Shown: piece by piece, positions 18,442 to 26,524 of the stretch | How the letters are laid out: the number at the start of each line of letters is the position of its first letter | Numbering within the stretch: the first letter of the stretch is position 1 | Origin: Halpernia humi | GTDB lineage: Bacteria; Bacteroidota; Bacteroidia; Flavobacteriales; Weeksellaceae | Direction of reading: 5' to 3' | Length of the DNA: 64,000 nucleotides | NCBI RefSeq assembly: GCF_900108025.1 | Contig: NZ_FNUS01000002.1 | Span: 1-64,000 of the forward strand | Made by a program: the position numbers and the translations under genes | The notes under the pieces: generated by a model | Database searches by the model: none | Seen by the model: the letters and a program-made list of their open reading frames with translations, nothing else | What the model was told of the DNA's origin: nothing

Positions 18442-19053
18442 ATGTCTTTTTCCGAAACCGCATGGAAAGTTTTTAACCAATCCATTGAACAATATCATGT
18501 AAATGATGATGTTGATTCTTTAATAGAAAACCCCTTCGAAGACCATTCTTTGGAACAAATTTTGTATGCAAAAAACTGGATAGATTCCGTTCAATGGCAT
18601 TTAGAAGACATCATAAGAGAAGAAGAAATTAATCCCGATGAAGCCCTAAAACTCAAGAGGAGAATTGATGCTTCCAACCAGCAAAGAACAGATTTAGTGG
18701 AATATATTGATGCTTGGTTTTACAAAAAATATGAGAATATTTCGCCGAAACCAGATGCTAAAATTAATACCGAAACTATTGCTTGGGCTGTAGATCGCTT
18801 GTCTATTTTAGCATTAAAGGTCTACCACATGCGGCATGAAGCAGAAAGAGAAAGTGCTTCGGAGGACCATAGGCAAAAATGTCAAGCAAAACTAAACGTA
18901 CTTCTGGAGCAGCACGAAGATTTATCTAATGCTATAGATCAATTGTTAATTGATATTGAGAACGGAACCGTAAAGATGAAAATGTACAAGCAAATGAAAA
19001 TGTACAATGACGAGTCTTTGAATCCAATCTTATATCAAAAAACAAAAAAATGA
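18442..19053 (+). CDS. DUF4254 domain protein
   Basis: A 203-residue soluble, mostly helical protein recognised as DUF4254 by the segments AKNWIDSVQWHLEDIIREEE, RRIDASNQQRTDLVEYID and LALKVYHMRHEAER. No signal peptide or membrane segment is present. The function is unknown. In Flavobacteriia the family lies near envelope and glycosyltransferase genes. It overlaps the next gene by four bases, so the pair is translated from one message, which begins at or before tatA. Confidence 0.82.
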   Translation: MSFSETAWKVFNQSIEQYHVNDDVDSLIENPFEDHSLEQILYAKNWIDSVQWHLEDIIREEEINPDEALKLKRRIDASNQQRTDLVEYIDAWFYKKYENISPKPDAKINTETIAWAVDRLSILALKVYHMRHEAERESASEDHRQKCQAKLNVLLEQHEDLSNAIDQLLIDIENGTVKMKMYKQMKMYNDESLNPILYQKTKK

Positions 19054-19481
19054 TAAGAATTTTTGGGGTAGCCTTTGTTTTTGCAATTTTAGTGACGAGT
19101 TGTTCCACAGAAAAGATAAATTTGTCGCCTATTTCAGATAGTATTGTCAATGATATGTCGTCTACAGGTGATGTCGGCGTAAAATCTGAAGCAGTTACTT
19201 ACCAATCAGAACTGACCAATTTAATGTCTACTTTCCCAAAATTCAGAAATACTGCCGTTAATAGAGAGGTTCAACAATTAAAAACTTCGATTACGAGTTA
19301 CATTTCGGCAGATTTAAGAAAAGATAAAAAAGCGCAAAAATCTGCGTACAAAGATTTTTCTGATTCATATAAAAAAATACAGAAACTCCGAAAATACATG
19401 AATGCGGATGAAGATGAGGTTTTAAATCGCTATCTCGTACGTATCAAAACCAATATTAATTTGTTGGAATCTTTAAATTAA
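19050..19481 (+). CDS. Small lipoprotein of unknown function
   Basis: The protein has 143 residues, with a lipoprotein leader ending LVTSC (Cys18). The rest is predominantly helical and Lys-rich (KTSITSYISADLRKDKKAQK). I do not recognise a named domain. It begins within the end of the DUF4254 gene (ATGA overlap) and is the last gene of the DUF4292-EnvC-TatA-DUF4254 block, so an envelope role is likely by context only. Confidence 0.7.
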   Translation: MIRIFGVAFVFAILVTSCSTEKINLSPISDSIVNDMSSTGDVGVKSEAVTYQSELTNLMSTFPKFRNTAVNREVQQLKTSITSYISADLRKDKKAQKSAYKDFSDSYKKIQKLRKYMNADEDEVLNRYLVRIKTNINLLESLN

Positions 19482-19509
19482 TTACTATAAAAATAACCTT
19501 TACTCTTAA

Positions 19510-20127
19510 ATGGTACAATTACAAGCAGAATCTTTAGTTCCCACAGATTTCGGGAATTTTAGAATAATGGCGTTCTCAGAAGTTGATAACAACTGGATGC
19601 CACACCTCGCAATAGTTGCGGAAAACACCGATTTTTCTAAACCAGTCAATGTCCGTTTTCATTCGGAATGCATCACAGGAGAAGTTTTTCACTCCAAGAA
19701 ATGTGAGTGTGGTCAGCAATTAGACGCCGCTATGAAATACATGGCTGAAAATACGGGTATAATTGTTTATCTTCGGCAAGAAGGTAGAAATATCGGAATT
19801 ATCAATAAACTGAAAGCGTACGCTTTGCAAGAGCAAGGTTTTGACACTGTGGAAGCAAATCTTAAATTAGGGCTTCCTGCAGATGATCGAGATTTTACCG
19901 TTGCAATCGAGATTTTAAAAAAATTAGGCATTGCGGAAGTTAATTTATTAACTAATAATCCACTAAAACTAGACGCAGTAGAAAAAAGCACAGTAACGCT
20001 GAACTCCCGAATTGCTTTACAAATGCCTTCCACTAAAGAAAGCAAAGAATATTTGCAAACTAAAAAATCCTATTTTGGCCATCTTCTAGAAGATGAAACC
20101 GAAACACAAATAAAAGCAACTGATTAA
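19510..20127 (+). CDS. ribA: GTP cyclohydrolase II
   Basis: The 205-residue enzyme converts GTP to 2,5-diamino-6-ribosylamino-4(3H)-pyrimidinone 5'-phosphate, the first step of riboflavin synthesis. Zinc ligands are Cys54 (HSECITGEVF), Cys65 and Cys67 (KKCECG). The GTP-binding YLRQEGRNIGI is at 87-97, and TNNP near 157 belongs to the family signature. It is the stand-alone form, without the RibB domain. Only 28 bases separate it from the preceding lipoprotein gene, too few for an FMN riboswitch. An intrinsic terminator follows. Confidence 0.95.
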   Translation: MVQLQAESLVPTDFGNFRIMAFSEVDNNWMPHLAIVAENTDFSKPVNVRFHSECITGEVFHSKKCECGQQLDAAMKYMAENTGIIVYLRQEGRNIGIINKLKAYALQEQGFDTVEANLKLGLPADDRDFTVAIEILKKLGIAEVNLLTNNPLKLDAVEKSTVTLNSRIALQMPSTKESKEYLQTKKSYFGHLLEDETETQIKATD

Positions 20128-20144
20128 TTTCAGTTGCTTTTTTT
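20116..20144 (+). terminator. Intrinsic terminator of ribA
   Basis: GCAACTG and CAGTTGC form a perfect seven-base-pair stem around an eight-base loop, followed by seven T. The stem starts within the last codons of ribA. Confidence 0.9.
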
Positions 20145-20157
20145 ATCAAAATTCTAT

Positions 20158-20673
20158 TTAGAGACTTTTTATATTGCTTTCTTTTATATTATAAAATTTT
20201 GCTACACTTGCATAATCCGTTAAATCTAAATTTGCGTTTTTCCCAGTTGAAGCTGGAACTACAACTACCCGAAAAGTTTGATTATTAATATAAGTAGGTG
20301 CTAATCCTGGGTCAAAAGTTCCACCTGCTCTTATCAAAATATCTACTTTACTGAAATCATAGTCATAATCCAATTCACCTTGCGTTAAATACAGCGTTCT
20401 TGGGATCGATTGCCATACTGGGCTTCCATTATTTGTTGTTCCAGATTTTCTGAAAATTAAAACCACATCACTTTCTACCAAAGGATTATTAAAATTTCTA
20501 CCAATCGTGTAATTTCCATTGCTGTCTTTGGCAAAACTCACATTGTTTAAATCGTAAGCGGTAGAATACGTATCGTTATCTTGCACTTGGGCTACAGTTT
20601 CAGTTGTTCGGGTACAACCTACAACGGTAAATGTTAAAAGCCCAATAATTGCTAAAGAAAATATTTTTTTCAT
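20158..20673 (-). CDS. Lipoprotein of unknown function
   Basis: A 171-residue protein with a lipoprotein leader ending VVGC (Cys20). The mature part is rich in Thr, Asn and Asp and predicted to be beta-strand rich (for example FRVVVVPAS near the C terminus). No named domain is recognised. It converges on ribA and is divergent from the GH3 gene, so it is probably a single-gene transcript. It may be a surface lipoprotein. Confidence 0.65.
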   Translation of the reverse strand: MKKIFSLAIIGLLTFTVVGCTRTTETVAQVQDNDTYSTAYDLNNVSFAKDSNGNYTIGRNFNNPLVESDVVLIFRKSGTTNNGSPVWQSIPRTLYLTQGELDYDYDFSKVDILIRAGGTFDPGLAPTYINNQTFRVVVVPASTGKNANLDLTDYASVAKFYNIKESNIKSL

Positions 20674-20748
20674 CTTTTTAAATTTAATTAATTTTTTACT
20701 TTCAAAATATATACCAATTAAGTGCCACTTTAAAATAATTAAAAAACG

Positions 20749-20756
20749 TATTTTTG
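20749..20756 (+). promoter_or_regulatory. -7 box of the GH3 gene
   Basis: TATTTTTG fits TAnnTTTG. Its last three bases are the TTG that opens the longest reading frame of the GH3 gene, so translation most likely begins at the ATG at 20778 instead. No clear -33 box is present at the usual distance. Confidence 0.5.
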
Positions 20757-20777
20757 TTTTTAAACCAAATCAGAGAC

Positions 20778-22493
20778 ATGCAAAGTTTTTTCTCAACCCT
20801 TCTTTTAATATTTGTAATCTTTACACAGAGCATAAAAGCCCAGTATTTGCCGAAAAACATCACACATAAAGACAAAAAATATGCTCAAGAATGGGTAGAT
20901 TCTACTTATCAAAATTTAAGTCAAGACGAAAAACTCGGGCAATTATTTATCATCGCACTTTACACCAATAAAGATGAAGCGCATATCAATTTTGTAAGAA
21001 ATTTAGTAGAAAAAGAAAAAATCGGCGGTTTAATTTTAATGCAAGATGATGCCGCTCGTGAAATTGATTTGGTTAATGAATTTCAACAACGATCTAAAGT
21101 TCCATTAATGATTGGGATGGATGCAGAATGGGGCTTGTTTCAAAGAATTGCCGCTGCGCACAAATTTCCTTGGGCAATGACTTTAGGCGCCATTCAAGAT
21201 AAAAAACTAATCTACGAAATGTCTTCACAAATTGCCGAAGATTGCAAGAGAATGGGCATTAACTGGGATTTCGCACCGGTTGTAGATGTGAACACCAATC
21301 CAAATAATCCAATTATCGGTAACCGAAGTTTTGGCTCAACCGTAGATAATGTGGTGAAATCTGCAACCGCTTATTTCGAAGGATTGCAAGATCATAATAT
21401 TTTAGCAGCCATGAAACATTTTCCCGGTCACGGCGATGCAGACACCGATTCGCATTTAGATTTGCCCGTTATAAATGGAAGTCTTTCTCGTTTAAATTCC
21501 GTTGAACTCGCACCTTTTAGAGAATTGGCACATAAAGGAATAGGCGGCGTAATGGTCGCACATTTATATGTTCCCGCTTTAGAAACAAAAAAAAATCCTG
21601 CTTCTTTGTCTTATGAAATTGTAACGAAACTTTTAAAGGAAAAAATTGGTTATAAAGGTTTAATAATCACGGACGCCTTAAATATGGGCGCTGTTGCAAA
21701 ACGATACAAACCTGGTGAAGTTGATGAAATGGCGTTCAAAGCAGGAAATGATATTTTACTTTTTTCCGATGGCGTTGTAGAAGCCAAGAAACGCATCCAA
21801 CAGGCCATTGATAATGGCGAAATTCCTGAAAAAAGAGTAGAAGAAAGCGTGAAAAAAATTCTTTTAACGAAATATTATTTGGGCTTAACGAAATACGAAC
21901 CACGAAACCCAGAAAATATTAATGAAGATCTAAATAATGAAACGCATATAAAATTATCGCAAAAACTTTACAGCAATGCTTTAACTTTAATAAAAGATGA
22001 TAAAAAACTATTGCCTTTAAATTGCAAAGAAACCTATTATTTTGTGCCTTTAGAAGAAGCACCTTACCAAACTTTTCTTGATCAATTAAATTTAGAAACA
22101 ACGGTAATATTAAAAAAACCTTCTGAAATCTCGACAATTCCGGCGAACTCTAAAGTCATTGTAGGTTTTCATAAAGACAATTCTACGGTTTATAAATCTT
22201 TTAAAATTTCTGCCGAAAGCAAAACTATTTTAGCGGAATTAAATAAAAATCAAAACGTCATTCTCACCGTTTTCGGAAGTCCTTACGCTTTAAAAGATGT
22301 CGATATTTCTAAAACTTCTACCGTTTTAGTGGCTTATGAAAATAATGACGATTCTCAAACTGCAGTAGAAAAAGCACTTTCCGGTGAATCGACCATTCAT
22401 GGTAGAATTCCAGTTTTGGTGAATGATAATATTAAAGAAGGAATGGGAATGGATTTGGAAGTGGAATTAGAAAAAAGTGAAAAGAAAAAATAA
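20778..22493 (+). CDS. Glycoside hydrolase family 3 protein (NagZ-like)
   Basis: From the ATG at 20778 the product has 571 residues with a signal peptide (ends SIKAQ). The GH3 catalytic domain has the beta-N-acetylhexosaminidase hallmark KHFPGHGDADTDSH (starting near residue 213), whose His/Asp pair serves as acid/base, and the nucleophile Asp in ITDALNMG (about residue 299). A C-terminal GH3 domain extends to about 560, ending in a Lys/Glu tail. It probably removes N-acetylglucosamine from peptidoglycan fragments in the periplasm. Many Flavobacteriia carry a longer version fused to a beta-lactamase-type domain, which is absent here. Confidence 0.87.
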   Translation: MQSFFSTLLLIFVIFTQSIKAQYLPKNITHKDKKYAQEWVDSTYQNLSQDEKLGQLFIIALYTNKDEAHINFVRNLVEKEKIGGLILMQDDAAREIDLVNEFQQRSKVPLMIGMDAEWGLFQRIAAAHKFPWAMTLGAIQDKKLIYEMSSQIAEDCKRMGINWDFAPVVDVNTNPNNPIIGNRSFGSTVDNVVKSATAYFEGLQDHNILAAMKHFPGHGDADTDSHLDLPVINGSLSRLNSVELAPFRELAHKGIGGVMVAHLYVPALETKKNPASLSYEIVTKLLKEKIGYKGLIITDALNMGAVAKRYKPGEVDEMAFKAGNDILLFSDGVVEAKKRIQQAIDNGEIPEKRVEESVKKILLTKYYLGLTKYEPRNPENINEDLNNETHIKLSQKLYSNALTLIKDDKKLLPLNCKETYYFVPLEEAPYQTFLDQLNLETTVILKKPSEISTIPANSKVIVGFHKDNSTVYKSFKISAESKTILAELNKNQNVILTVFGSPYALKDVDISKTSTVLVAYENNDDSQTAVEKALSGESTIHGRIPVLVNDNIKEGMGMDLEVELEKSEKKK

Positions 22494-22503
22494 TCTTCAA
22501 TGT

Positions 22504-22569
22504 TAGCCCCGATTGCAGCGACATCCTTTTTCTTTTAAAAAAAGAAAAAGATACAGCGGAAAGCGGGAC
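22504..22569 (+). repeat. Variable-stem GC-rich repeat, copy D
   Basis: TAGCCCCGATTGCAGCGACATC precedes an A/T-only stem: CTTTTTCTTTT (22526-22536) pairs perfectly with AAAAGAAAAAG (22540-22550). GATACAGCGGAA and GCGGGA follow. The flanks match copy A almost exactly, while the hairpin has entirely different bases, so pairing rather than sequence is kept. It lies between the GH3 gene and bshA. Confidence 0.75.
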
Positions 22570-22621
22570 TGAAAGTGAAAATAGCAGTAACTTTCTGCTT
22601 CAAAATATTTAAATTAAAGAA

Positions 22622-23761
22622 ATGAAAATAGGAATTCTCTGCTATCCAACTTACGGCGGAAGCGGCATTGTAGCGACAGAATTGGGAATGTCTTTGGCAA
22701 ATAAAGGCTATGAAGTGCATTTTATTTCCAGTGCGATGCCTGCAAGATTAGATATTGCAAATCCCAATATTTTTTTCCATAAAGTGAATGTGCAAACGTA
22801 TCCGCTTTTTCAATATCAACCTTATGATATTGCATTGTCTTCGATGATTTACCGTGTTGTAAATCTTTATAAATTGGATATTTTGCATGCGCACTACGCG
22901 ATTCCTTACGCTTATGCCGCTTTTACAGCAAAGCAAATGCTGAAAGAAGTCAATGCAGATGTTCCTTTAGTTACAACGCTTCACGGGACGGACATTACTT
23001 TGGTTGGGCAACATCCAAGTTATAAACATGCGGTGGAATTCTCTATCAATCAATCAGATACGATTACTTCAGTTTCTGAAAGTTTGAAAGTGGATACGCT
23101 GCAAAAATTTCATATTAAAAAAGAAATCCAAGTCATAACCAATTTTATTGATAATTCTGAATTTTCTAATCACGAAGTTTGCGCAAGAAAACAACTTGCA
23201 AATCCTGACGAAAAGATCCTAATTCACGTTTCAAATTTACGGCCGGTAAAAAGGGTTTCTGAGGTTTTAGAAATTTTTAAAAACGTTCATAAAAAAGTAA
23301 AATCCAAACTTGTTATCATCGGCGAAGGTCCTGATATGGAAGTAATTAATGAGTTTTTGGAAGAAAATCCAGAATTGATGGATAAAGTTCGTTTGATGGG
23401 AAAAGTAAATGATTTGTATAAAATTTTAGAACTTTCTGACGTTTTTCTTTTGCCTTCAGAACAAGAAAGTTTCGGTCTTGCCGCGTTGGAAGCAATGGCG
23501 GCTTCAACGCCGGTTATCAGTTCAAACGCCGGTGGAATTCCGGAAGTTAATATTCAAGGTGTGACGGGATTTTTAGCCGAAGTTGGAAACGTAGAAGCGA
23601 TGAGCAATTACACAATTAAACTATTAAGCGATGAAAAACTTCTCGCACAGATGAAAATCAACGCGAAAGAACAAGCCATAAAATTTGATTTAAAAAACAT
23701 TCTACCGATTTACGAAGAAATGTATGAAGAAACTTTGAAAAAATTTCATGCAATGGCGTAA
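22622..23761 (+). CDS. bshA: N-acetyl-alpha-D-glucosaminyl L-malate synthase
   Basis: This 379-residue GT4 family glycosyltransferase joins UDP-GlcNAc and L-malate in the first step of bacillithiol synthesis. Diagnostic segments are the N-terminal GILCYPTYGGSGIVATELG, the TTLHGTDITLVG motif and the GT4 donor-binding motif EQESFGLAALEAMA near residue 280. Bacillithiol is made by many Bacteroidetes as well as Firmicutes. The last codons (FHAMA) are part of the first unit of the tandem repeat array that follows, so the exact C terminus may have been altered by array expansion. No bshB or bshC is present here. Confidence 0.92.
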   Translation: MKIGILCYPTYGGSGIVATELGMSLANKGYEVHFISSAMPARLDIANPNIFFHKVNVQTYPLFQYQPYDIALSSMIYRVVNLYKLDILHAHYAIPYAYAAFTAKQMLKEVNADVPLVTTLHGTDITLVGQHPSYKHAVEFSINQSDTITSVSESLKVDTLQKFHIKKEIQVITNFIDNSEFSNHEVCARKQLANPDEKILIHVSNLRPVKRVSEVLEIFKNVHKKVKSKLVIIGEGPDMEVINEFLEENPELMDKVRLMGKVNDLYKILELSDVFLLPSEQESFGLAALEAMAASTPVISSNAGGIPEVNIQGVTGFLAEVGNVEAMSNYTIKLLSDEKLLAQMKINAKEQAIKFDLKNILPIYEEMYEETLKKFHAMA

Positions 23762-24165
23762 ATTATTTTCACGCAATGACGCAATGGGAATGCACGCAAT
23801 GGGCGCAAAGATTTTTATTGAAAATATTTAATTGGAATTCGATGCTTATTAAAGTTTTTTCATGCAATGGCGTAAATTATTTTCACGCAATGACGCAATG
23901 GGAATGCACGCAATGGGCGCAAAGATTTTTATTGAAAATATTTAATTTGAATTCGATGCTTATTAAAGTTTTTTCACGCAATGGCGCTTGTTTTCACGCA
24001 ATGGTGCAATGGGAATGCACGCAATGGGCGCAAAGATTTTTATTGAAAATATTTAATCTAAATTGGATGCTTATTAAAGTTTTTTCACGCAATGGCGTAA
24101 ATTATTTTCACGCAATGACGCAATGGGAATGCACGCAATGGGCGCAAAGATTTTTTAAAGGTAAA
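23747..24165 (+). repeat. Tandem repeat array, 114-base unit, 3.7 copies (left of GxxExxY)
   Basis: Units begin at 23747, 23861, 23975 and 24086 (periods 114, 114 and 111). Each has CACGCAATGGCG or CATGCAATGGCG, then GACGCAATGGGAATGCACGC, then GGGCGCAAAGATTTTTATTG and GATGCTTATTAAAG. The first unit starts inside the 3' end of bshA. The periods are multiples of three, which leaves one frame open through the array, but its translation is only the repeat. This fills the 421 bases between bshA and the GxxExxY pseudogene. Confidence 0.92.
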
Positions 24166-24182
24166 ATTCTAAATATTCAAAT

Positions 24183-24560
24183 ATGACTGAAAATGAAATT
24201 GCTTACAAAATAGTTGGAGCATCTTTAGAGTTGCACAAAACGGTTGGTCCTGGTTTATTATAATCTGCATATGAAGTTGCTTTGGCTTATGATTTACGAA
24301 ATTTAGGTTTAGATGTGAAGCAACAAGTTTCTATGCCATTTTCTTACAAAGAAATAAATTTAGAAGTAGGATATCGAGTGGATTTAATAGTAGAAAATAA
24401 AGTTTTAATTGAACTAAAATCAGTCGAAAACCTATTGCCAGTTCATTTTGCACAAACATTAACTTACCTGAAATTATCAAATTTAAAATTGGGTTTATTA
24501 ATAAATTTCAACACAAAACTAATCAAAAACGGCATCCATAGAATTGTAAATAATTTATAA
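24183..24560 (+). pseudogene. GxxExxY protein gene interrupted by a stop at the signature Glu
   Basis: The full 126-codon frame reads through the GxxExxY family: HKTVGPGLL, a TAA codon (24261-24263, codon 27), then SAYEVALAYDLRNLG, VDLIVENKVLIELKSVE and LLPVHFAQTLTYLK. In intact members GLLExxY follows GPG; here GAA has become TAA, so the signature Glu is replaced by a stop. No ATG follows closely to restart translation. The family is thought to be related to PD-(D/E)xK nucleases, with the later Asp and ELK forming a plausible active site, but its function is unknown. It sits exactly between two oppositely oriented repeat arrays. Confidence 0.85.
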
Positions 24561-24925
24561 CTCATACATTTGTGAATCAAAACAAACCATTTCGCCATTG
24601 CGTGAAACCGAGCATAATAAAATAAAACTCATACATTTGTGAATCAAAACAAACCATTTCGCCATTGCGTGAAACCGAGAATAATAAAATAGAACTCATA
24701 CATTTGTGAAGCAAAACAAACCATTGCGTCCATTGCGAAAAACCATTGCGCCAATTGCGTGAAACCGAGCATAATAAAATAGAACTCATACATTTGTGAA
24801 TCAAAACAAACCATTTCGCCATTGCGTGAAACCGAACATAATAAAATAGAACTCATACATTTGTGAAGCAAAACAAACCATTGCGTCCATTGCGAAAAAC
24901 CATTGCGCCATTGCGTGAAAAATAA
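24559..24925 (+). repeat. Tandem repeat array, 67-base unit, 5 copies (right of GxxExxY)
   Basis: Units beginning AACTCATACATTTGTGAA start at 24559, 24626, 24693, 24783 and 24850, with periods 67, 67, 90 and 67. The longer one has an insert containing GCGTCCATTGCGAAAAACC. Each unit contains CGCCATTGCGTGAAA (or the variant CGCCAATTGCGTGAAA), the reverse complement of the TTTCACGCAATGGCG core of the left array. The array starts on the last codons of the GxxExxY frame and ends just before the DUF2851 ATG. The open frames across it on the minus strand are repeat artefacts. Confidence 0.92.
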
Positions 24926-24927
24926 AA

Positions 24928-26190
24928 ATGAACGAAAAACTCCTACAATACCTCTGGAATTTCAAAATTTTCACCAGTTTTGATTTTAAAGATATTGCCG
25001 GAAATTTTATAGAAATTCTAAATTTTGGGCAATGGAATTTTAATTCTGGCGCCGACTTTTTAGATGCTAAAATTAAAATTAATGATTTAGTTTTAGCCGG
25101 AAACATCGAACTTCATGTGAAATCTTCCGACTGGATTTTTCATCAACATTCTGGAAATCAGGATTTTGATAATTTAATTTTGCACGTTGTCTATGAGCAC
25201 GATTTGGATATTGAAGAATTTGCAGAGAAAAATATTCCAACATTAGAACTTAAAAATTATATTGAAAAAAGTTTAATTGAAAAGTATTCTAAACTTTTAA
25301 ATGGAATTTCATTCATCCCATGCGAAGAACTATTTGATATAAAAAAAATACCTTTCAACTTTGCAGATGAAACTTTACTTAAAAAATTAGATGAAAAATC
25401 TGAAAAAATAAGTTTGCAATTAAAGGCTTCCAAAAATAATTATGAAGCGGTTTTATTTCAAAACCTTGCGTATGCATTTGGTTTAAAGGTGAATGCAGAA
25501 ATTTTCCAGCAGTTTGCGATGCAAATAGATTTTAATTTAATTAATAAAATTAAGCAAAACGAATTGTATTTAGAAGCCTTGTTTTTTGGCATTTTTGGTT
25601 GGCTGAAAAATCCAGAAGATGAAAAAATGCATATTTGGAAAAGAGAATTTGAATTTTTAAAAACAAAATATAACCTTTCAGAACTTTCTTTTAAACCAAA
25701 ATTTTTACGATTAAGACCGCCAAATTTCCCTACAATTCGCCTTTCTCAATTGGCAAATTTGTATGTTGCTCAACCGAATTTATTTTCAAAAATTATTGCA
25801 GCAAAATCTAAAGCCGATTTATTTTTAATTTTTAAAAACGTGAAAGCGTCCAAATATTGGGACAATCGTTTTAATTTTGGAAAAATTTCGCCCATTGATT
25901 CTCCTAAATTAGTAAGCGAAAATTTCATTAATTTAACTATTATTAATGCAATTTTACCTTTAAAATATCACTATCATAAAAACACTGAAGAAGAAATTGC
26001 AGACGAAATTTTGAAATTTTATACCGAAATTCCTGCAGAAAAAAACACGATTACAGAATCTTGGAAAAATTTGAAATTGCCTATTAATAGTGCTTTAGAT
26101 AGTCAAGCATTTCTTTACCATTATAAAAATTTTTGTAAAGAGAAAAAATGTTTAAATTGCAGTATCGGTTTACAACTGCTTAAAATTTAA
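24928..26190 (+). CDS. DUF2851 family protein
   Basis: A 420-residue soluble protein recognised as DUF2851 by LLQYLWNFKIF, the central GNIELHVKSSDWIFHQH segment and the C-terminal KEKKCLNCSIGLQLLK with two Cys. The GNIELHVKSSDW strand and the surrounding acidic residues recall a restriction-endonuclease-like core, but the function is not established. The gene starts two bases beyond the right repeat array, so its promoter must lie within or beyond the repeats. It precedes a small PspC-like gene by 32 bases. Confidence 0.85.
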   Translation: MNEKLLQYLWNFKIFTSFDFKDIAGNFIEILNFGQWNFNSGADFLDAKIKINDLVLAGNIELHVKSSDWIFHQHSGNQDFDNLILHVVYEHDLDIEEFAEKNIPTLELKNYIEKSLIEKYSKLLNGISFIPCEELFDIKKIPFNFADETLLKKLDEKSEKISLQLKASKNNYEAVLFQNLAYAFGLKVNAEIFQQFAMQIDFNLINKIKQNELYLEALFFGIFGWLKNPEDEKMHIWKREFEFLKTKYNLSELSFKPKFLRLRPPNFPTIRLSQLANLYVAQPNLFSKIIAAKSKADLFLIFKNVKASKYWDNRFNFGKISPIDSPKLVSENFINLTIINAILPLKYHYHKNTEEEIADEILKFYTEIPAEKNTITESWKNLKLPINSALDSQAFLYHYKNFCKEKKCLNCSIGLQLLKI

Positions 26191-26222
26191 CGCGTAAATT
26201 TGTAAAAAAGTAATAATACCAC

Positions 26223-26459
26223 ATGAAAGAACCAAAAATCATCAATAATTTTCGGCATCGAGTAGAAAGAGAATGGTTTGGTGTGCTAACAAGAATGGGT
26301 ACAAAACTTGGCATTCCGGTGTCAAAACTGCGGGTATTTTTTATTTATTCCACCTTTGCAACAGTAGGAATTTTCTTTTTAATTTACCTTGGCTTGGCTT
26401 TTATGCTTTGGATAAAAGATATGTTTATTCTTCGTCGGCCGAATGTTTTTGATCTTTGA
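26223..26459 (+). CDS. Small PspC-like membrane protein
   Basis: The protein has 78 residues. The N-terminal half is basic (FRHRVEREWFGVLTRMGTKLGIPVSKLRVFF) and the second half carries one or two transmembrane segments (YSTFATVGIFFLIYLGLAFML), the layout of short PspC-domain proteins. PspC proteins respond to envelope stress. Identification rests on the short LGIPVSKLRVFF-type motif. It likely shares a transcript with the DUF2851 gene. Confidence 0.65.
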   Translation: MKEPKIINNFRHRVEREWFGVLTRMGTKLGIPVSKLRVFFIYSTFATVGIFFLIYLGLAFMLWIKDMFILRRPNVFDL

Positions 26460-26524
26460 ATTAGATTTTTTAAAGTTTCCCCTTTTTCATTAAATAAAAA
26501 ATAACTGAAAAATATTCTAAATAT

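Noticed and set aside
19482-19509. FMN riboswitch before ribA
   Set aside because: The gap is only 28 bases, too short for the element, and no conserved segments are seen.
20754-20777. TTG start for the GH3 gene
   Set aside because: The TTG is part of the -7 box TATTTTTG, so translation likely begins at the ATG at 20778.
23776-24186. Open frame through the left array
   Set aside because: It is a direct translation of the repeat units, open because the period is a multiple of three; no domain is present.
23747-24925. CRISPR array
   Set aside because: Repeats are tandem with no unique spacers of constant length and no cas gene nearby.
24577-25106. Open frames on the minus strand across the right array
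   Set aside because: These translate the 67-base units (recurrent SSILLCSVSRN pattern) and run into the DUF2851 gene; they are repeat artefacts.
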